Shown: in pieces, positions 8,512 through 16,513 of the stretch
Numbering within the stretch: position 1 is the first letter of the stretch
Layout of the letters: each line of letters opens with the position of its first letter
Assembly (NCBI RefSeq): GCF_038405225.1
Contig: NZ_CP151657.1
Coordinates: 1,674,001 to 1,738,000, forward strand
Direction: 5' to 3'
Source: Arthrobacter citreus
Lineage (GTDB): Bacteria; Actinomycetota; Actinomycetes; Actinomycetales; Micrococcaceae
Length of the DNA: 64,000 nt
The notes under the pieces: model-generated
The model's input: the letters and a program-made list of their open reading frames with translations, nothing else
What the model was told of the DNA's origin: nothing
Databases searched by the model: none
Program-made: the position numbers and the translations under genes

Positions 8512-8541
8512 GGGCGCCGCACCCGTTGGGGTGCGGCGCCC
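8512..8541. terminator. Bidirectional terminator between tetR and adh
   Basis: Perfect 13-bp GC stem (GGGCGCCGCACCC with GGGTGCGGCGCCC), loop GTTG, followed on the plus strand by TCTTCT. Lies between two convergent genes. Confidence 0.8.
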
Positions 8542-8559
8542 TCTTCTGTGGGCAGGAGC

Positions 8560-9600
8560 CTAGATGGTTGCCGCGTCGATGACGAACCGGTAGCGGACGT
8601 CGGACTTCAGCACACGCTCGTAGGCGGTGTTGATGTCCTTGGCCTCAATCAGTTCAATTTCCGGGGCAATGTTGTGCTCGGCGCAGAAGTCCAGCATTTC
8701 CTGGGTTTCGCGGATGCCGCCGATGTTCGAGGCGGCGTAGGACCGGCGCTTGCCCATCAGGGTGAACACGGAGATCGGCAGGGCCTCGGGCGGGGCGCCA
8801 ACGCTGACCATGGTGCCGTCCAGGCGCAGCAGCGAGAGGTACTGCTGCAGGTCGATCGGCGCACTGACCGTGTTAATGATCAGGTCGAAGTGGTTGGCCA
8901 GCTTCTCGAAGGTGCTCTCGTCGCTCGTGGCGTAGTAGTCCTTCGCGCCGAAACGCAGTCCGTCCTCCTGCTTGCTCAGGGTCTGGGAAAGGACGGTCAC
9001 GTCGGCGCCCATGGCGACGGCGATCTTGACGGCCATGTGGCCCAGGCCGCCCATGCCGACGACGGCGACGCGCTTGCCGGGTCCGGCGTTCCAGTGCATG
9101 AGGGGCGAGTAGGTGGTGATGCCGGCGCAGAGCAGCGGAGCCGCAGCTTCGTAGGGGATGCTCTCCGGGACGCTCAGGACGAAGTCATCGTTGACCACCA
9201 CGGAGGTGGCGTAGCCGCCCTGGGTGATGCTGCCGTCCACGTCCTTGCTGGCATAGGTGCCGATGTTGCCGTTGAGGCAATAGTTTTCCATGCCGGCCTG
9301 GCAGTTTTCACACTCGCGGCATGAGTTGACCAGGCAGCCAACGCCCACGCGGTCCCCTACCTTGTGCTTGCTGACCTCGGAGCCAACCTCGGCTACGGTG
9401 CCGACGATTTCGTGCCCCACCACCTGCGGGTAGGCGATGGGTCCCCATTCGCCGCGGACAGTGTGGATGTCCGAGTGGCAGACTCCGGCGTACGCGATGT
9501 CGATCAGGACGTCGTGCGCACCGACGTCGCGGCGTTCGATCGTGGTGGCGACCAGCGGGTCGGTGGCGGAGGTGGCTGCATAAGCGCGTGCGGTGGTCAT
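8560..9600 (-). CDS. Zinc-dependent NAD(P)-alcohol dehydrogenase (cinnamyl-alcohol-dehydrogenase type)
   Basis: 346 residues, full family length. Catalytic zinc site: [10 protein letters not shown] and GHEIVGTV. Structural zinc: [15 protein letters not shown]. Cofactor Rossmann loop [13 protein letters not shown]. The CLVNSC segment and the VGC...[16 protein letters not shown] stretch resemble YjgB/YahK-type broad aldehyde reductases that use NADPH. Probably interconverts primary alcohols and aldehydes in the cytosol. Stands alone, divergent from nothing and convergent with the TetR gene. Confidence 0.92.
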   Translation of the reverse strand: MTTARAYAATSATDPLVATTIERRDVGAHDVLIDIAYAGVCHSDIHTVRGEWGPIAYPQVVGHEIVGTVAEVGSEVSKHKVGDRVGVGCLVNSCRECENCQAGMENYCLNGNIGTYASKDVDGSITQGGYATSVVVNDDFVLSVPESIPYEAAAPLLCAGITTYSPLMHWNAGPGKRVAVVGMGGLGHMAVKIAVAMGADVTVLSQTLSKQEDGLRFGAKDYYATSDESTFEKLANHFDLIINTVSAPIDLQQYLSLLRLDGTMVSVGAPPEALPISVFTLMGKRRSYAASNIGGIRETQEMLDFCAEHNIAPEIELIEAKDINTAYERVLKSDVRYRFVIDAATI

Positions 9601-9709
9601 ACTTCTCCAAGCTGTGGGGGAACAGTGCCGTAGGGCACTTAAGTCACAAGTCCGCTCCGGCGTCGTTTATTTCCGCAGGAGCGTTATTTCTCCGAAGATT
9701 TCTCGGAAA

Positions 9710-10078
9710 TTAGGCGTAAGGATCATTGAGTGCGGATATGGCCCCGGCGGCAACCAGGGCGACGGTGAGAAGGGAAAATCCGAGAAACGGCCACCACCTG
9801 CCCAGCCATGTGCGTCCCTTTCGGGCGCGCAGGGTCAGGTACAGCGAGAATCCCGCCCAGGGCAGGACGACAACAGCGAAGAAGACCAGTGCAATCTCCA
9901 GCTCCAGTTCATAGCAGCCCGAGCCGTACCCCGTTTCCGGAGTGCAGTGCATCCGGGTCGGGTAATCCCCCAGATTGATCCCAAACCAAAGTGCGGGCAG
10001 GGCACAGAGTGCCACCCCAGCCAATATCAGCGCGGCCGCTCCCCTGCTGAGAAGCTTCGAGCGGTCATATCTCCCCAT
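9710..10078 (-). CDS. Small hypothetical membrane protein
   Basis: 122 residues with three hydrophobic helices: about 12-36 (AAALILAGVALCALPALWFGI), 58-82 (ELEIALVFFAVVVLPWAGFSLYL) and 94-116. A cysteine pair in the first extracytoplasmic loop (MHCTPETGYGSGCYE) could form a disulfide. No family recognised. ATG 10078 is supported by a TAGGGT hexamer 6 nt upstream, a leaderless arrangement. It is the last gene before hisF. Confidence 0.65.
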   Translation of the reverse strand: MGRYDRSKLLSRGAAALILAGVALCALPALWFGINLGDYPTRMHCTPETGYGSGCYELELEIALVFFAVVVLPWAGFSLYLTLRARKGRTWLGRWWPFLGFSLLTVALVAAGAISALNDPYA

Positions 10079-10106
10079 GCCGTCACCCTACAGTCCCAGG
10101 TACCCG

Positions 10107-10162
10107 CGAGATGGCAGAAGGTGTCCTTCCCAGCGCTGGGAAGGACACCTTTTGCCATCTCG
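10107..10162. repeat. 56-bp near-perfect palindrome, copy 2
   Basis: Same element as 1188-1243: outer arms with GATGGCAGAAGGTGTCCTTCC and its complement around an AGCGCT centre. Substitutions relative to copy 1 (AAAGTGCCC versus AAGGTGTCC) are matched on both arms, so the stem is conserved rather than the sequence. It sits 13 bp past the hisF stop. Confidence 0.8.
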
Positions 10163-10174
10163 GCGGAGGAAGAG

Positions 10175-10945
10175 CTAGCGGACCGGATACCCGGCGTCGC
10201 GGATGGCCTGCTTGACCTGCTGGATCGCATCGTCGGGTCCAAAGTGGAACACCGAAGCAGCCAGCACCGCATCCGCACCGGCGATCACGGCGGCCGGGAA
10301 ATGCTCGGGCTTGCCGGCTCCCCCGGAGGCGATCAGCGGCACCTGAACGGCGGCGCGTACGGCCTTGATCATTTCGATGTCGAAGCCCTCGCGGGTGCCG
10401 TCGGCGTCGATGGAGTTCAGCAGGATCTCCCCCACGCCGCGGTCCGCTGCCTCGCGGGCCCAGGCGACGGCGTCGATCCCGGTTCCCCGGCGGCCGCCGT
10501 GGGTGGTGATTTCAAAGCCCGACGGCGTGGCGCCGTCGTGCGTGCGCCGTGCGTCCACGGAGAGGACCAGCACCTGCGAACCGAAGTGCCGGGTGATTTC
10601 GTCGATGACATCCGGGCGGGCGACGGCGGCCGAGTTGATCGACGCTTTGTCCGCGCCGGAGCGCAGCAGCCGGTCCACGTCGGCAATGCCGCGCACTCCC
10701 CCGCCGACGGTCAGCGGGATGAAGACTTCCTCCGCGGTGCGGGAGACGACGTCGAACACGTTGTCCCGCTCCCCCGAGGACGCCGTGACGTCGAGGAAGG
10801 TCAGCTCGTCGGCGCCGGCGCGGTCATAGCGGTGCGCCAGCTCCACGGGGTCTCCGGCGTCGCGCAGGCCCTCGAAGTTGATGCCCTTGACCACGCGGCC
10901 GGCGTCAACGTCCAGGCAGGGGATGACACGGATGGCAACACTCAT
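10175..10945 (-). CDS. hisF: Imidazole glycerol phosphate synthase cyclase subunit
   Basis: 256 residues, normal length. A (beta/alpha)8 barrel that, with the HisH glutaminase, converts PRFAR to imidazole-glycerol phosphate and AICAR. Catalytic aspartates are in the first strand ([15 protein letters not shown]) and in [10 protein letters not shown]; phosphate-binding loops VGGGVR and IASGGAGK are intact. hisH is not nearby. ATG 10945 lies 12 bp after hisG's stop, so the two are cotranscribed. Confidence 0.96.
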   Translation of the reverse strand: MSVAIRVIPCLDVDAGRVVKGINFEGLRDAGDPVELAHRYDRAGADELTFLDVTASSGERDNVFDVVSRTAEEVFIPLTVGGGVRGIADVDRLLRSGADKASINSAAVARPDVIDEITRHFGSQVLVLSVDARRTHDGATPSGFEITTHGGRRGTGIDAVAWAREAADRGVGEILLNSIDADGTREGFDIEMIKAVRAAVQVPLIASGGAGKPEHFPAAVIAGADAVLAASVFHFGPDDAIQQVKQAIRDAGYPVR

Positions 10946-10956
10946 GGTGCTCTCCC

Positions 10957-11799
10957 CTAGATCCGGCAGGCGTGGATGGTGCTCACGAGGATGGCGCGGG
11001 CGCCAAGGTCGTAGAGCTCGTCCATGATCCGGTTGGTGTCCGACTTCTTGATCATGGAGCGCACCGCCACCCAGCCGCTGTCCTGCAGGGGCGAGACGGT
11101 GGGCGATTCCAGGCCCGGCGTCAGGGCAGCTGCCTGGTCCACGAGTTCGCGGCGCACGTCGTAGTCCATCATCACGTACTGGTGGGCCACCTGGACCCCG
11201 CGCAGCCGGCGGATCAGGACGTCGACGCCGGCGGGGCTGGCTCCGCGGCGGCCGATCAGGATGGCCTCGGACTTCAGGATGGGTTCGCCGAAGATTTCCA
11301 TGCCGGCGGCGCGCAGCGTGGTTCCGGTTTCCACGACGTCGGCAATTGCGTCGGCGACGCCGAGGCGCACCGAGGATTCCACGGCGCCGTCGAGCCGGAC
11401 CACCGAGGCGTTGATGCCGCGGTCCGCCAGGTAGTTGCGCAGCAGGCCGTCGTAGCTGGTGGCCAGGCGCTTGCCTTCAAGCTGTTCGACGGCGGTGAAG
11501 TCGCCTGCCGGTCCGGCGAAGCGGAAGGTGGACTTGGCAAAGCCCATCTGCATCAGCTCTTCGGCGTCCACCTCGGCGTCCAGGAACAGGTCGCGGCCGG
11601 TGATGCCGACGTCGAGCGTTCCGGCGCCGACGTACACGGCGATGTCGCGGGGGCGGAGGAAGAAGAATTCAATGTCATTGTCCGGATCCACCAGCACCAG
11701 TTCGCGGCTGTCGCGGCGCTGGCGGTAGCCCGCTTCGGAGAGCATGGCGGAGGCGGATTCGGAGAGGGATCCCTTGTTGGGGACGGCTACACGGAGCAT
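10957..11799 (-). CDS. hisG: ATP phosphoribosyltransferase, long (HisG-L) form
   Basis: First step of histidine synthesis: ATP + PRPP to phosphoribosyl-ATP; inhibited by histidine. 280 residues, so the long form with a C-terminal ACT-like regulatory domain that needs no HisZ. The N-terminus [14 protein letters not shown], the PRPP-binding [18 protein letters not shown] and the C-terminal [16 protein letters not shown] regulatory region are clear. Two ATGs are possible (11808, 11799); 11799 has GAAAG at a workable distance. It lies between hisE and hisF. Confidence 0.95.
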   Translation of the reverse strand: MLRVAVPNKGSLSESASAMLSEAGYRQRRDSRELVLVDPDNDIEFFFLRPRDIAVYVGAGTLDVGITGRDLFLDAEVDAEELMQMGFAKSTFRFAGPAGDFTAVEQLEGKRLATSYDGLLRNYLADRGINASVVRLDGAVESSVRLGVADAIADVVETGTTLRAAGMEIFGEPILKSEAILIGRRGASPAGVDVLIRRLRGVQVAHQYVMMDYDVRRELVDQAAALTPGLESPTVSPLQDSGWVAVRSMIKKSDTNRIMDELYDLGARAILVSTIHACRI

Positions 11800-11879
11800 G
11801 GGAGGCATCTTTCGCTGGAAGTCACTGTTGTTATGGGGTGAGGTTTGCCGGCGTGGCCACGCACTAAGAGAGCGCGTGG

Positions 11880-12143
11880 CTAGAGATGCTTGTAAACGTC
11901 CTCGAGCGTCATGCCTTTGGCGAGCATGAGTACCTGCAGGTGGTAGAGCAGCTGGGAGATTTCTTCGGCGCATTCGGCTTCGGATTCGTACTCGGCGGCC
12001 ATCCAGACTTCGGCGGCTTCTTCGACAATCTTCTTGCCGATGCCGTGAACGCCCGATTCCAGTTCAGCTACTGTGCGCGAACCGGCGGGGCGGTTCTGCG
12101 CTTTCTCGCTCAGCTCTGCAAAGAGGTCTTCGAAGGTTTTCAC
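11880..12143 (-). CDS. hisE: Phosphoribosyl-ATP pyrophosphatase
   Basis: Hydrolyses phosphoribosyl-ATP to phosphoribosyl-AMP. 87 residues, all-alpha MazG-like fold with the metal-binding [14 protein letters not shown] and [13 protein letters not shown] segments. GTG start at 12143 has a TAGCCT hexamer exactly 6 nt upstream and no Shine-Dalgarno, so a leaderless message is likely. First gene of the hisE-hisG-hisF unit. Confidence 0.94.
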   Translation of the reverse strand: MKTFEDLFAELSEKAQNRPAGSRTVAELESGVHGIGKKIVEEAAEVWMAAEYESEAECAEEISQLLYHLQVLMLAKGMTLEDVYKHL

Positions 12144-12149
12144 AGGTCA

Positions 12150-12155
12150 AGGCTA
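12150..12155 (-). promoter_or_regulatory. -10 element for leaderless hisE
   Basis: TAGCCT on the minus strand, six bases before the GTG start. A TTGAGC lies 19 nt further upstream as a possible, too distant, -35. Confidence 0.4.
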
Positions 12156-12407
12156 CGCTGTGACGCGGCCTGCTGCTCAATTGAGGGTCGGGGTGTGACG
12201 GGAGGGACTGACCAGCGAATGGGTAGGGACGGTGCCTCTCAGCCACTCCACTTATCGACTATCTATCCCATGCGCACATAAAGGCCATTCACAGGTCGCC
12301 TAGACGGAGCCGTCGTCGGAACGATAAACAAAGGCAAGCTTACTTCTAGGTCGACTTGCCCAGTCACGCCCGCTTGAGCAGGCTAATCTCTAAGGAAAAG
12401 CGATGCG

Positions 12408-13133
12408 CTAACGACGCATTAGGCGATAGAAATCTGAACTATTTTTACTTACATCGAAACGGCGAATGATCCCGAACTTACGATACATAAGAATAGTTGC
12501 CCCTGAAAAACCTCTCGCCTTAACTTGCTCGATTTTGGCCAACATCAACGCGACATCCCTTCGCGTCACGCTTTTCAACTTGAAGAAAGCATTGGAGGCA
12601 ATTGAATTTCCAGACTGGATGGCTCGAAGAGAAAATCTATGAGTTGGCACCTTTTCCACCAGCGCCCCATGCAGTTCTGGGAACTGTAGGAGTACATCAG
12701 AGAAAGCACTGCGTTCGGTTTCGAAGTCGTTCGAACCAGTGCCTATTACGCCAGTACGGGGAGACACCGTAATGACGATACTTGGGTGATAAGGATCTAT
12801 AACACGATTTACTAAATGTGTTCGCACTCGTTCGACGAGCCGCCTGAACTTATAATAGCCAGCAACCATCAACGTCACAAAGCCAGTGAGGATCGCCCAG
12901 TTTTCTCTAACCCAATCGATTACTTCCATTAGAGGATTTCCCGTAGCTGAACCAAATCCACCAAGATGGCAAGGACGAGCTACGATGTGCCGCTTCCGAA
13001 AGAAGTTGACGATTACCTTATCCACGGTTTTCTGAAGCCCTGCTTCGTCGAACACTCCTGGCGTGCGAATTTCTACCGTAAAGTCAATTCCCACAAAGCA
13101 CGCACGTGGATCGCTCTGATCTTTTGGATACAT
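12408..13133 (-). CDS. Hypothetical protein with one membrane segment, AT-rich
   Basis: 241 residues, no family recognised. One transmembrane helix at about residues 77-95 (AILTGFVTLMVAGYYKF), followed by a basic stretch. The C-terminal half is soluble and mixed alpha/beta. TAGGAT lies 6 nt before ATG 13133, supporting the long start; an internal Met at about 12926 would place the helix near the N-terminus. Base and codon use are clearly more AT-rich than the neighbours, suggesting horizontal acquisition. Confidence 0.55.
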   Translation of the reverse strand: MYPKDQSDPRACFVGIDFTVEIRTPGVFDEAGLQKTVDKVIVNFFRKRHIVARPCHLGGFGSATGNPLMEVIDWVRENWAILTGFVTLMVAGYYKFRRLVERVRTHLVNRVIDPYHPSIVITVSPRTGVIGTGSNDFETERSAFSDVLLQFPELHGALVEKVPTHRFSLRAIQSGNSIASNAFFKLKSVTRRDVALMLAKIEQVKARGFSGATILMYRKFGIIRRFDVSKNSSDFYRLMRR

Positions 13134-13539
13134 TTGCTAATCCTACCGTTGAGACAACCGAAAATAAGTCGAGTGCTTGGGAGTGTTTGGATACGACAGC
13201 GTGAAACGTCCACGGGGTGAATCGTCATGCCCAACCCGTGCTAAGGACGAATGTAGCCCGTGCAGGGGTCGCCCGGAATCTCGCTCACTAGAGGAGTTAC
13301 GAATCCACCTAACCTCATCAACATACCGGCAGGCTCCCCGCGACTCAGGGCCATATGCCCCACCCGGCGGAAAAAGCCGTTTTGGCTGATTCCGATGTCC
13401 TGACTGGCTGTTACCCGGGAACGCCTTTACCGGCCGATACTCGATTGGACGTGGAGAAGAACCTTTTATGCCGGCGATACGGCCACTCAGTTCATCCGCC
13501 GCTTACCGATGTGACGCGGGGCTGCTGGGTGAGCGCGTC

Positions 13540-13770
13540 CATCCTGGATGTGAGGGCTCGGGCCACACTCGGGCCATGGTGTCCCCGCGTCCTGGCAATC
13601 AGCGAGCCCAGGTTGGCAAAGCCAGCCGAATCGGTGCTCGAGGTGCGAACGGCACCGATCCGACTCTCGTCGGTGGTCATTCCAGCCCAGTCGCTCGCCC
13701 CGGCGATGGCGGTCGGCACGGCAGCAGTAAGTCCGACACCCACGAGGAAGGTGGCACTCTGGCGTGACTG
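13540..13770 (-). pseudogene. Remnant of a DUF2231-like membrane protein
   Basis: In the minus frame, codons at about 13764-13573 read SATFLVGVGLTAAVPTAIAGASDW, then DESRIGAVRTSS and NLGSLIARTRGHH. This matches the central part of DUF2231-type integral membrane proteins (G-x-x-x-A-x-P-T-A-x-x-G-x-x-DW). The sequence on both sides does not continue the family, and the start and end helices are missing. The whole 13134-13890 stretch has no other supported gene. Confidence 0.5.
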
Positions 13771-13901
13771 CGACCCGCCCGGGGACCTGCACCGAGGGGA
13801 ACTCTCCTGCACGGCCAGGATCAGGCGCCGTGGAAGCGGAACGTCTTTCAGGAGGCAAAACCTAGCCGCGGCAACCGCAGGCACATGGACTTATTAAGTT
13901 C

Positions 13902-13922
13902 CCGACAAGGTGTCGGTATAAT
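13902..13922 (+). promoter_or_regulatory. Operator-like palindrome and -10 of the monooxygenase gene
   Basis: CCGACA (13902-13907) and TGTCGG (13911-13916) form a perfect inverted repeat with spacer AGG. A consensus TATAAT follows at 13917-13922. The palindrome fills the space between -35 and -10, where a bound repressor would block RNA polymerase. TTAAGT at 13894-13899 is a possible -35, 17 nt away. Confidence 0.5.
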
Positions 13923-13971
13923 GGTTTCGCCGAACAGACCTGTCCGGCGAGCAATCGCTGAAAGGAACCAC

Positions 13972-14274
13972 ATGTACGTCGTGGTCAACACCCTGGAAGT
14001 CGGTCCCGAAACGGCCGAGGCCTTCGAAAAGGCCTTCATCGACAGCATGGCCAACCTTGAAGGGGTCCCCGGACTGGGCCGCAGCACGCTGATGCGTCCC
14101 GAGGGTAAGAGCAACACTTATCTTTCCACCATGGAGTTCGACTCCAAGGAGAGCTTCTTCGCGTGGCTGAAGTCGGATTCGTTCAAAGCCTCGCACTCGG
14201 ACGACCAGGCTCCGGGCATGCAGGCACCCAACGCGGTTGCTTCCTACACCGTCATCAAGGACACCGCAGAGTAG
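13972..14274 (+). CDS. Antibiotic biosynthesis monooxygenase (ABM) / heme-oxygenase-like family protein
   Basis: 100 residues, dimeric ferredoxin-like ABM fold. YVVVNTLEVGPETAEAFEKAFIDS, GVPGLGRSTLMRPEGKSNTYLSTMEFDSKESFFAWLKSDSFKASHS and the terminal ASYTVI strand fit the IsdG/HmoB-like group. The final His of SFKASHS could be a heme ligand, so heme degradation is possible; quinol oxidation is the alternative. ATG 13972 has AAAGGA at good distance. The longer in-frame start (13885) would translate the promoter. Confidence 0.75.
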   Translation: MYVVVNTLEVGPETAEAFEKAFIDSMANLEGVPGLGRSTLMRPEGKSNTYLSTMEFDSKESFFAWLKSDSFKASHSDDQAPGMQAPNAVASYTVIKDTAE

Positions 14275-14308
14275 CGCTCGACCGTTGGGATGTCGGTGTT
14301 TGCATGAA

Positions 14309-15043
14309 CTAGCCGGACAGCGTCACGCCGGTGTACGCAGCGAGGGAAGCCAGCAGCTCATCCTGAAAATCCACATCATGCACCGCGGGATGCGGAGCCT
14401 GGACCTGCTGGTGGAACCAGTACCGTCCGCTCACCAAGGCAACGGGATCCTCAGTCACAGCAAGCCATACCTGGGTAACGTCGGCCAGGGCCAGGTCGTC
14501 GGGCGCGGAAGAGCCGCCCATCCTCGTGGGCACCCATCCGGGATCGACGGCGTGCGCCAGGACATCCGGCCACAGCCTTGCCACCGCAGCCATGAGCGCG
14601 GTGACGAACAGCTTCGAGTCGGAATAGGAGTGGGTCGCCCGGATGCCGCTCCAGTCAACGCCGGCAAGGTCGGGCCGCCCACTGTGGTGCATGCCGCTGC
14701 TGAGGTAGATCAGCCGCCCCGGGCGCTCCATCTCGGCAGTGAGGACGTACGGAGCCACCACATTGACCGGCAGCACCGACGAGCCGTTCATGGTTCCGGC
14801 GTTGTGGATCACGGCGTCGAACCGTCCCAGCCCGTTGGCCTGCTGTGCCAGCTCGCGGGCCTCGGTCACATGACTCAGGTCGCCGAACACGGTGCCGGCA
14901 CCCCGGTCGATGAGATCCTGAACCGCGCTCAGCCGGGCCGGCGTGCGGGCGTGGACGACGACGTCGTGCCCGTGGTCCAGGAGCCGCTGGGCGGTGGCCC
15001 GCCCAATGCCGTCAGTGGACCCAGTCACCAGAACACGTGTCAC
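14309..15043 (-). CDS. Short-chain dehydrogenase/reductase
   Basis: 244 residues. Classical Rossmann TGSTDGIGRATA loop, IHNAGTMNG, the serine in YLSSGMHH and the active-site YSDSK (Tyr-x-x-x-Lys). The DPGWVPTRMGG segment follows as in this subfamily, which resembles plant protochlorophyllide-reductase-like SDRs. Substrate unknown. GTG 15043 has GGGAGG upstream. Confidence 0.87.
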   Translation of the reverse strand: MTRVLVTGSTDGIGRATAQRLLDHGHDVVVHARTPARLSAVQDLIDRGAGTVFGDLSHVTEARELAQQANGLGRFDAVIHNAGTMNGSSVLPVNVVAPYVLTAEMERPGRLIYLSSGMHHSGRPDLAGVDWSGIRATHSYSDSKLFVTALMAAVARLWPDVLAHAVDPGWVPTRMGGSSAPDDLALADVTQVWLAVTEDPVALVSGRYWFHQQVQAPHPAVHDVDFQDELLASLAAYTGVTLSG

Positions 15044-15064
15044 GATTGCCTCCCGCTTTCTTAG

Positions 15065-15160
15065 TCACCAGGGCTGGCTGGCCGGACTGATGGTGAACTC
15101 ATTAACCTCGGTGTCCGGCGGCAAATCAAGGGCGTAGGCGACGACGCCGACCTCCCGAAC
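15065..15160 (-). pseudogene. C-terminal remnant of another SDR gene
   Basis: About 30 codons on the minus strand end with VNEFTISPASQPW and TGA (15067-15065). This is the standard C-terminus of a group of SDRs (...VAYAL...P.D..VNEFT..P..Q). No matching N-terminal coding sequence precedes it, so it appears to be the tail of a deleted gene just upstream of the intact SDR. Confidence 0.5.
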
Positions 15161-15193
15161 GGCCGCTCATGGAGTGCCCGTGCCGGAACCGGC

Positions 15194-15673
15194 TCAGCGG
15201 CGGGCCCCGGCATAGAGCGTCTCCAAAGTGGCGTGCACCGGCCAAAACTGGGACAGGGGCACCGGTGCACCGTTCACGGCGGCCTCCAGATACGTCAGGT
15301 GCGTGATCCAGCCGGGACCGTACGAGTTCATCAGGTCCCCCAGATCGTGGTGGGCAAAGTCCATCCTGGTTCCCGCGTCTTCGGAGTGGAACGTTATGGT
15401 GACCCGGGAATCCGGTTCATCCGGGAATTCCCACGTCATGCTCAGCCGCTGGGGCCGGTCAGCCTCGGTAATGACGCTTCGGGATAGGTACCCCTCACCG
15501 TGGTCGACGACGAGGGCCCCGCCCGCGGACACGTTCACTTCGATGGCCCGGCCCAACCAGTGGGAAAGAACCTCCCGGTCATCGAACCCGGCCCAGACGG
15601 AATCCGCGGGGACGGCGAAAAACCAGGAGATGGCGAGGACGTCATTGTCGGTCGCGATGGAAGTCAGCGGCAT
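15194..15673 (-). CDS. SRPBCC / AHSA1-type polyketide-cyclase-like protein
   Basis: 159 residues from ATG 15673. START-like fold of the Hsp90-ATPase-activator homology 1 group: an initial beta strand ISWFFAVPADSVWAGF, then LSHWLGRA, the TWEFPDEPDSRVTITF strands and a terminal helix GWITHLTYLEAAV. Such proteins bind small hydrophobic ligands. A TAGTTT hexamer 7 nt before 15673 favours this start over the ATG at 15679. Confidence 0.75.
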   Translation of the reverse strand: MPLTSIATDNDVLAISWFFAVPADSVWAGFDDREVLSHWLGRAIEVNVSAGGALVVDHGEGYLSRSVITEADRPQRLSMTWEFPDEPDSRVTITFHSEDAGTRMDFAHHDLGDLMNSYGPGWITHLTYLEAAVNGAPVPLSQFWPVHATLETLYAGARR

Positions 15674-15721
15674 GCGCACGAAACTAGCACGGTGCGCCGC
15701 ACCCGTGTACGACGTCGAGAG

Positions 15722-16513
15722 CTAGGAACTGCCGGTGGTCCCGGCACCGGCACGCCCGTACCGGAGAAGCAGCGTGTCGCCGCCGCGGAGCACATGCACC
15801 AGTTCCATGCGGTGCGGCGTCATTTCCGGGGTTCCCGCCGTAATCCGGGTGGCGGTGCCGGCGGTCAGCAGCGGGCTCACGGTCAGGCACAGCTCATCCA
15901 CGAGGTCAGCGGCTTGGAAGGATCCCAAAAGCTGAGGTCCGCCCTCGCACAGGACCCGGAGAAAACCCCGGCCCGCCAGCGCACGGGCCACCTGGTCCGG
16001 TTCCACCGTCGGCTCCCCCGCCACGACGACGTCGGCCACCCGCTCGAGCGCCGCCCTCCGCCCTGCAGGGGCGGTGGCCGCGGTCAAAAGCAGTGGGCGA
16101 ACGGGAGCCTCCCGGAACAAGGCACTGTCCGGGGCCAGATCCAGTGATCCGGAAACAATGGCCAGCCCGGGATGGGCGGTCATGCCACGCGCACCACGCC
16201 AGGATTGGCTGTCCGGTGCCAGGAGTTCCCCGGAGTATCCCTCGGCGCGCACCGTGCCCGCCCCCACCAGGATGACATCAGCGGTTTGCCGGAGCAGCGC
16301 GAACACCCGGCTGTCCGCGCCGTCACCCAGGCCGCCGGACCGGCCATCCAGCGCCGCAGCGCCGTCCACCGAGGCCACAAAGTTGAACCGGAACAGCGGC
16401 CCGTCCGCCCTCCCGGAGGGAAAATCCCAGGCATAAGCCGCCAGCAGCTCGTCGTCGCTGAGCCCAGCGGCGGTGCCGGCAACGGTAATCGCAGCGGCAG
16501 CGGGCGCGCTCAT
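15722..16513 (-). CDS. Pyrimidine reductase family protein (RibD C-terminal domain)
   Basis: 263 residues. Dihydrofolate-reductase-like RibD-C fold: FNFVASVDGAAALDGRSGGLG..DSRVF, ADVILVGAGTVRAEGY, and the C-terminal VLCEGGPQLLGSF. Unlike the true RibD at 33206-34264 it lacks a deaminase domain. Its ATG overlaps the FolP-like stop codon (ATGA), so the two are translationally coupled. The substrate may be a pterin or pyrimidine intermediate; this is inference from fold and partner. Confidence 0.82.
   Translation of the reverse strand: MSAPAAAAITVAGTAAGLSDDELLAAYAWDFPSGRADGPLFRFNFVASVDGAAALDGRSGGLGDGADSRVFALLRQTADVILVGAGTVRAEGYSGELLAPDSQSWRGARGMTAHPGLAIVSGSLDLAPDSALFREAPVRPLLLTAATAPAGRRAALERVADVVVAGEPTVEPDQVARALAGRGFLRVLCEGGPQLLGSFQAADLVDELCLTVSPLLTAGTATRITAGTPEMTPHRMELVHVLRGGDTLLLRYGRAGAGTTGSS

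Noticed and set aside
9593-10960. Plus-strand ORF of 455 codons
   Set aside because: Runs antisense through hisF and the palindromic repeat with biased composition.
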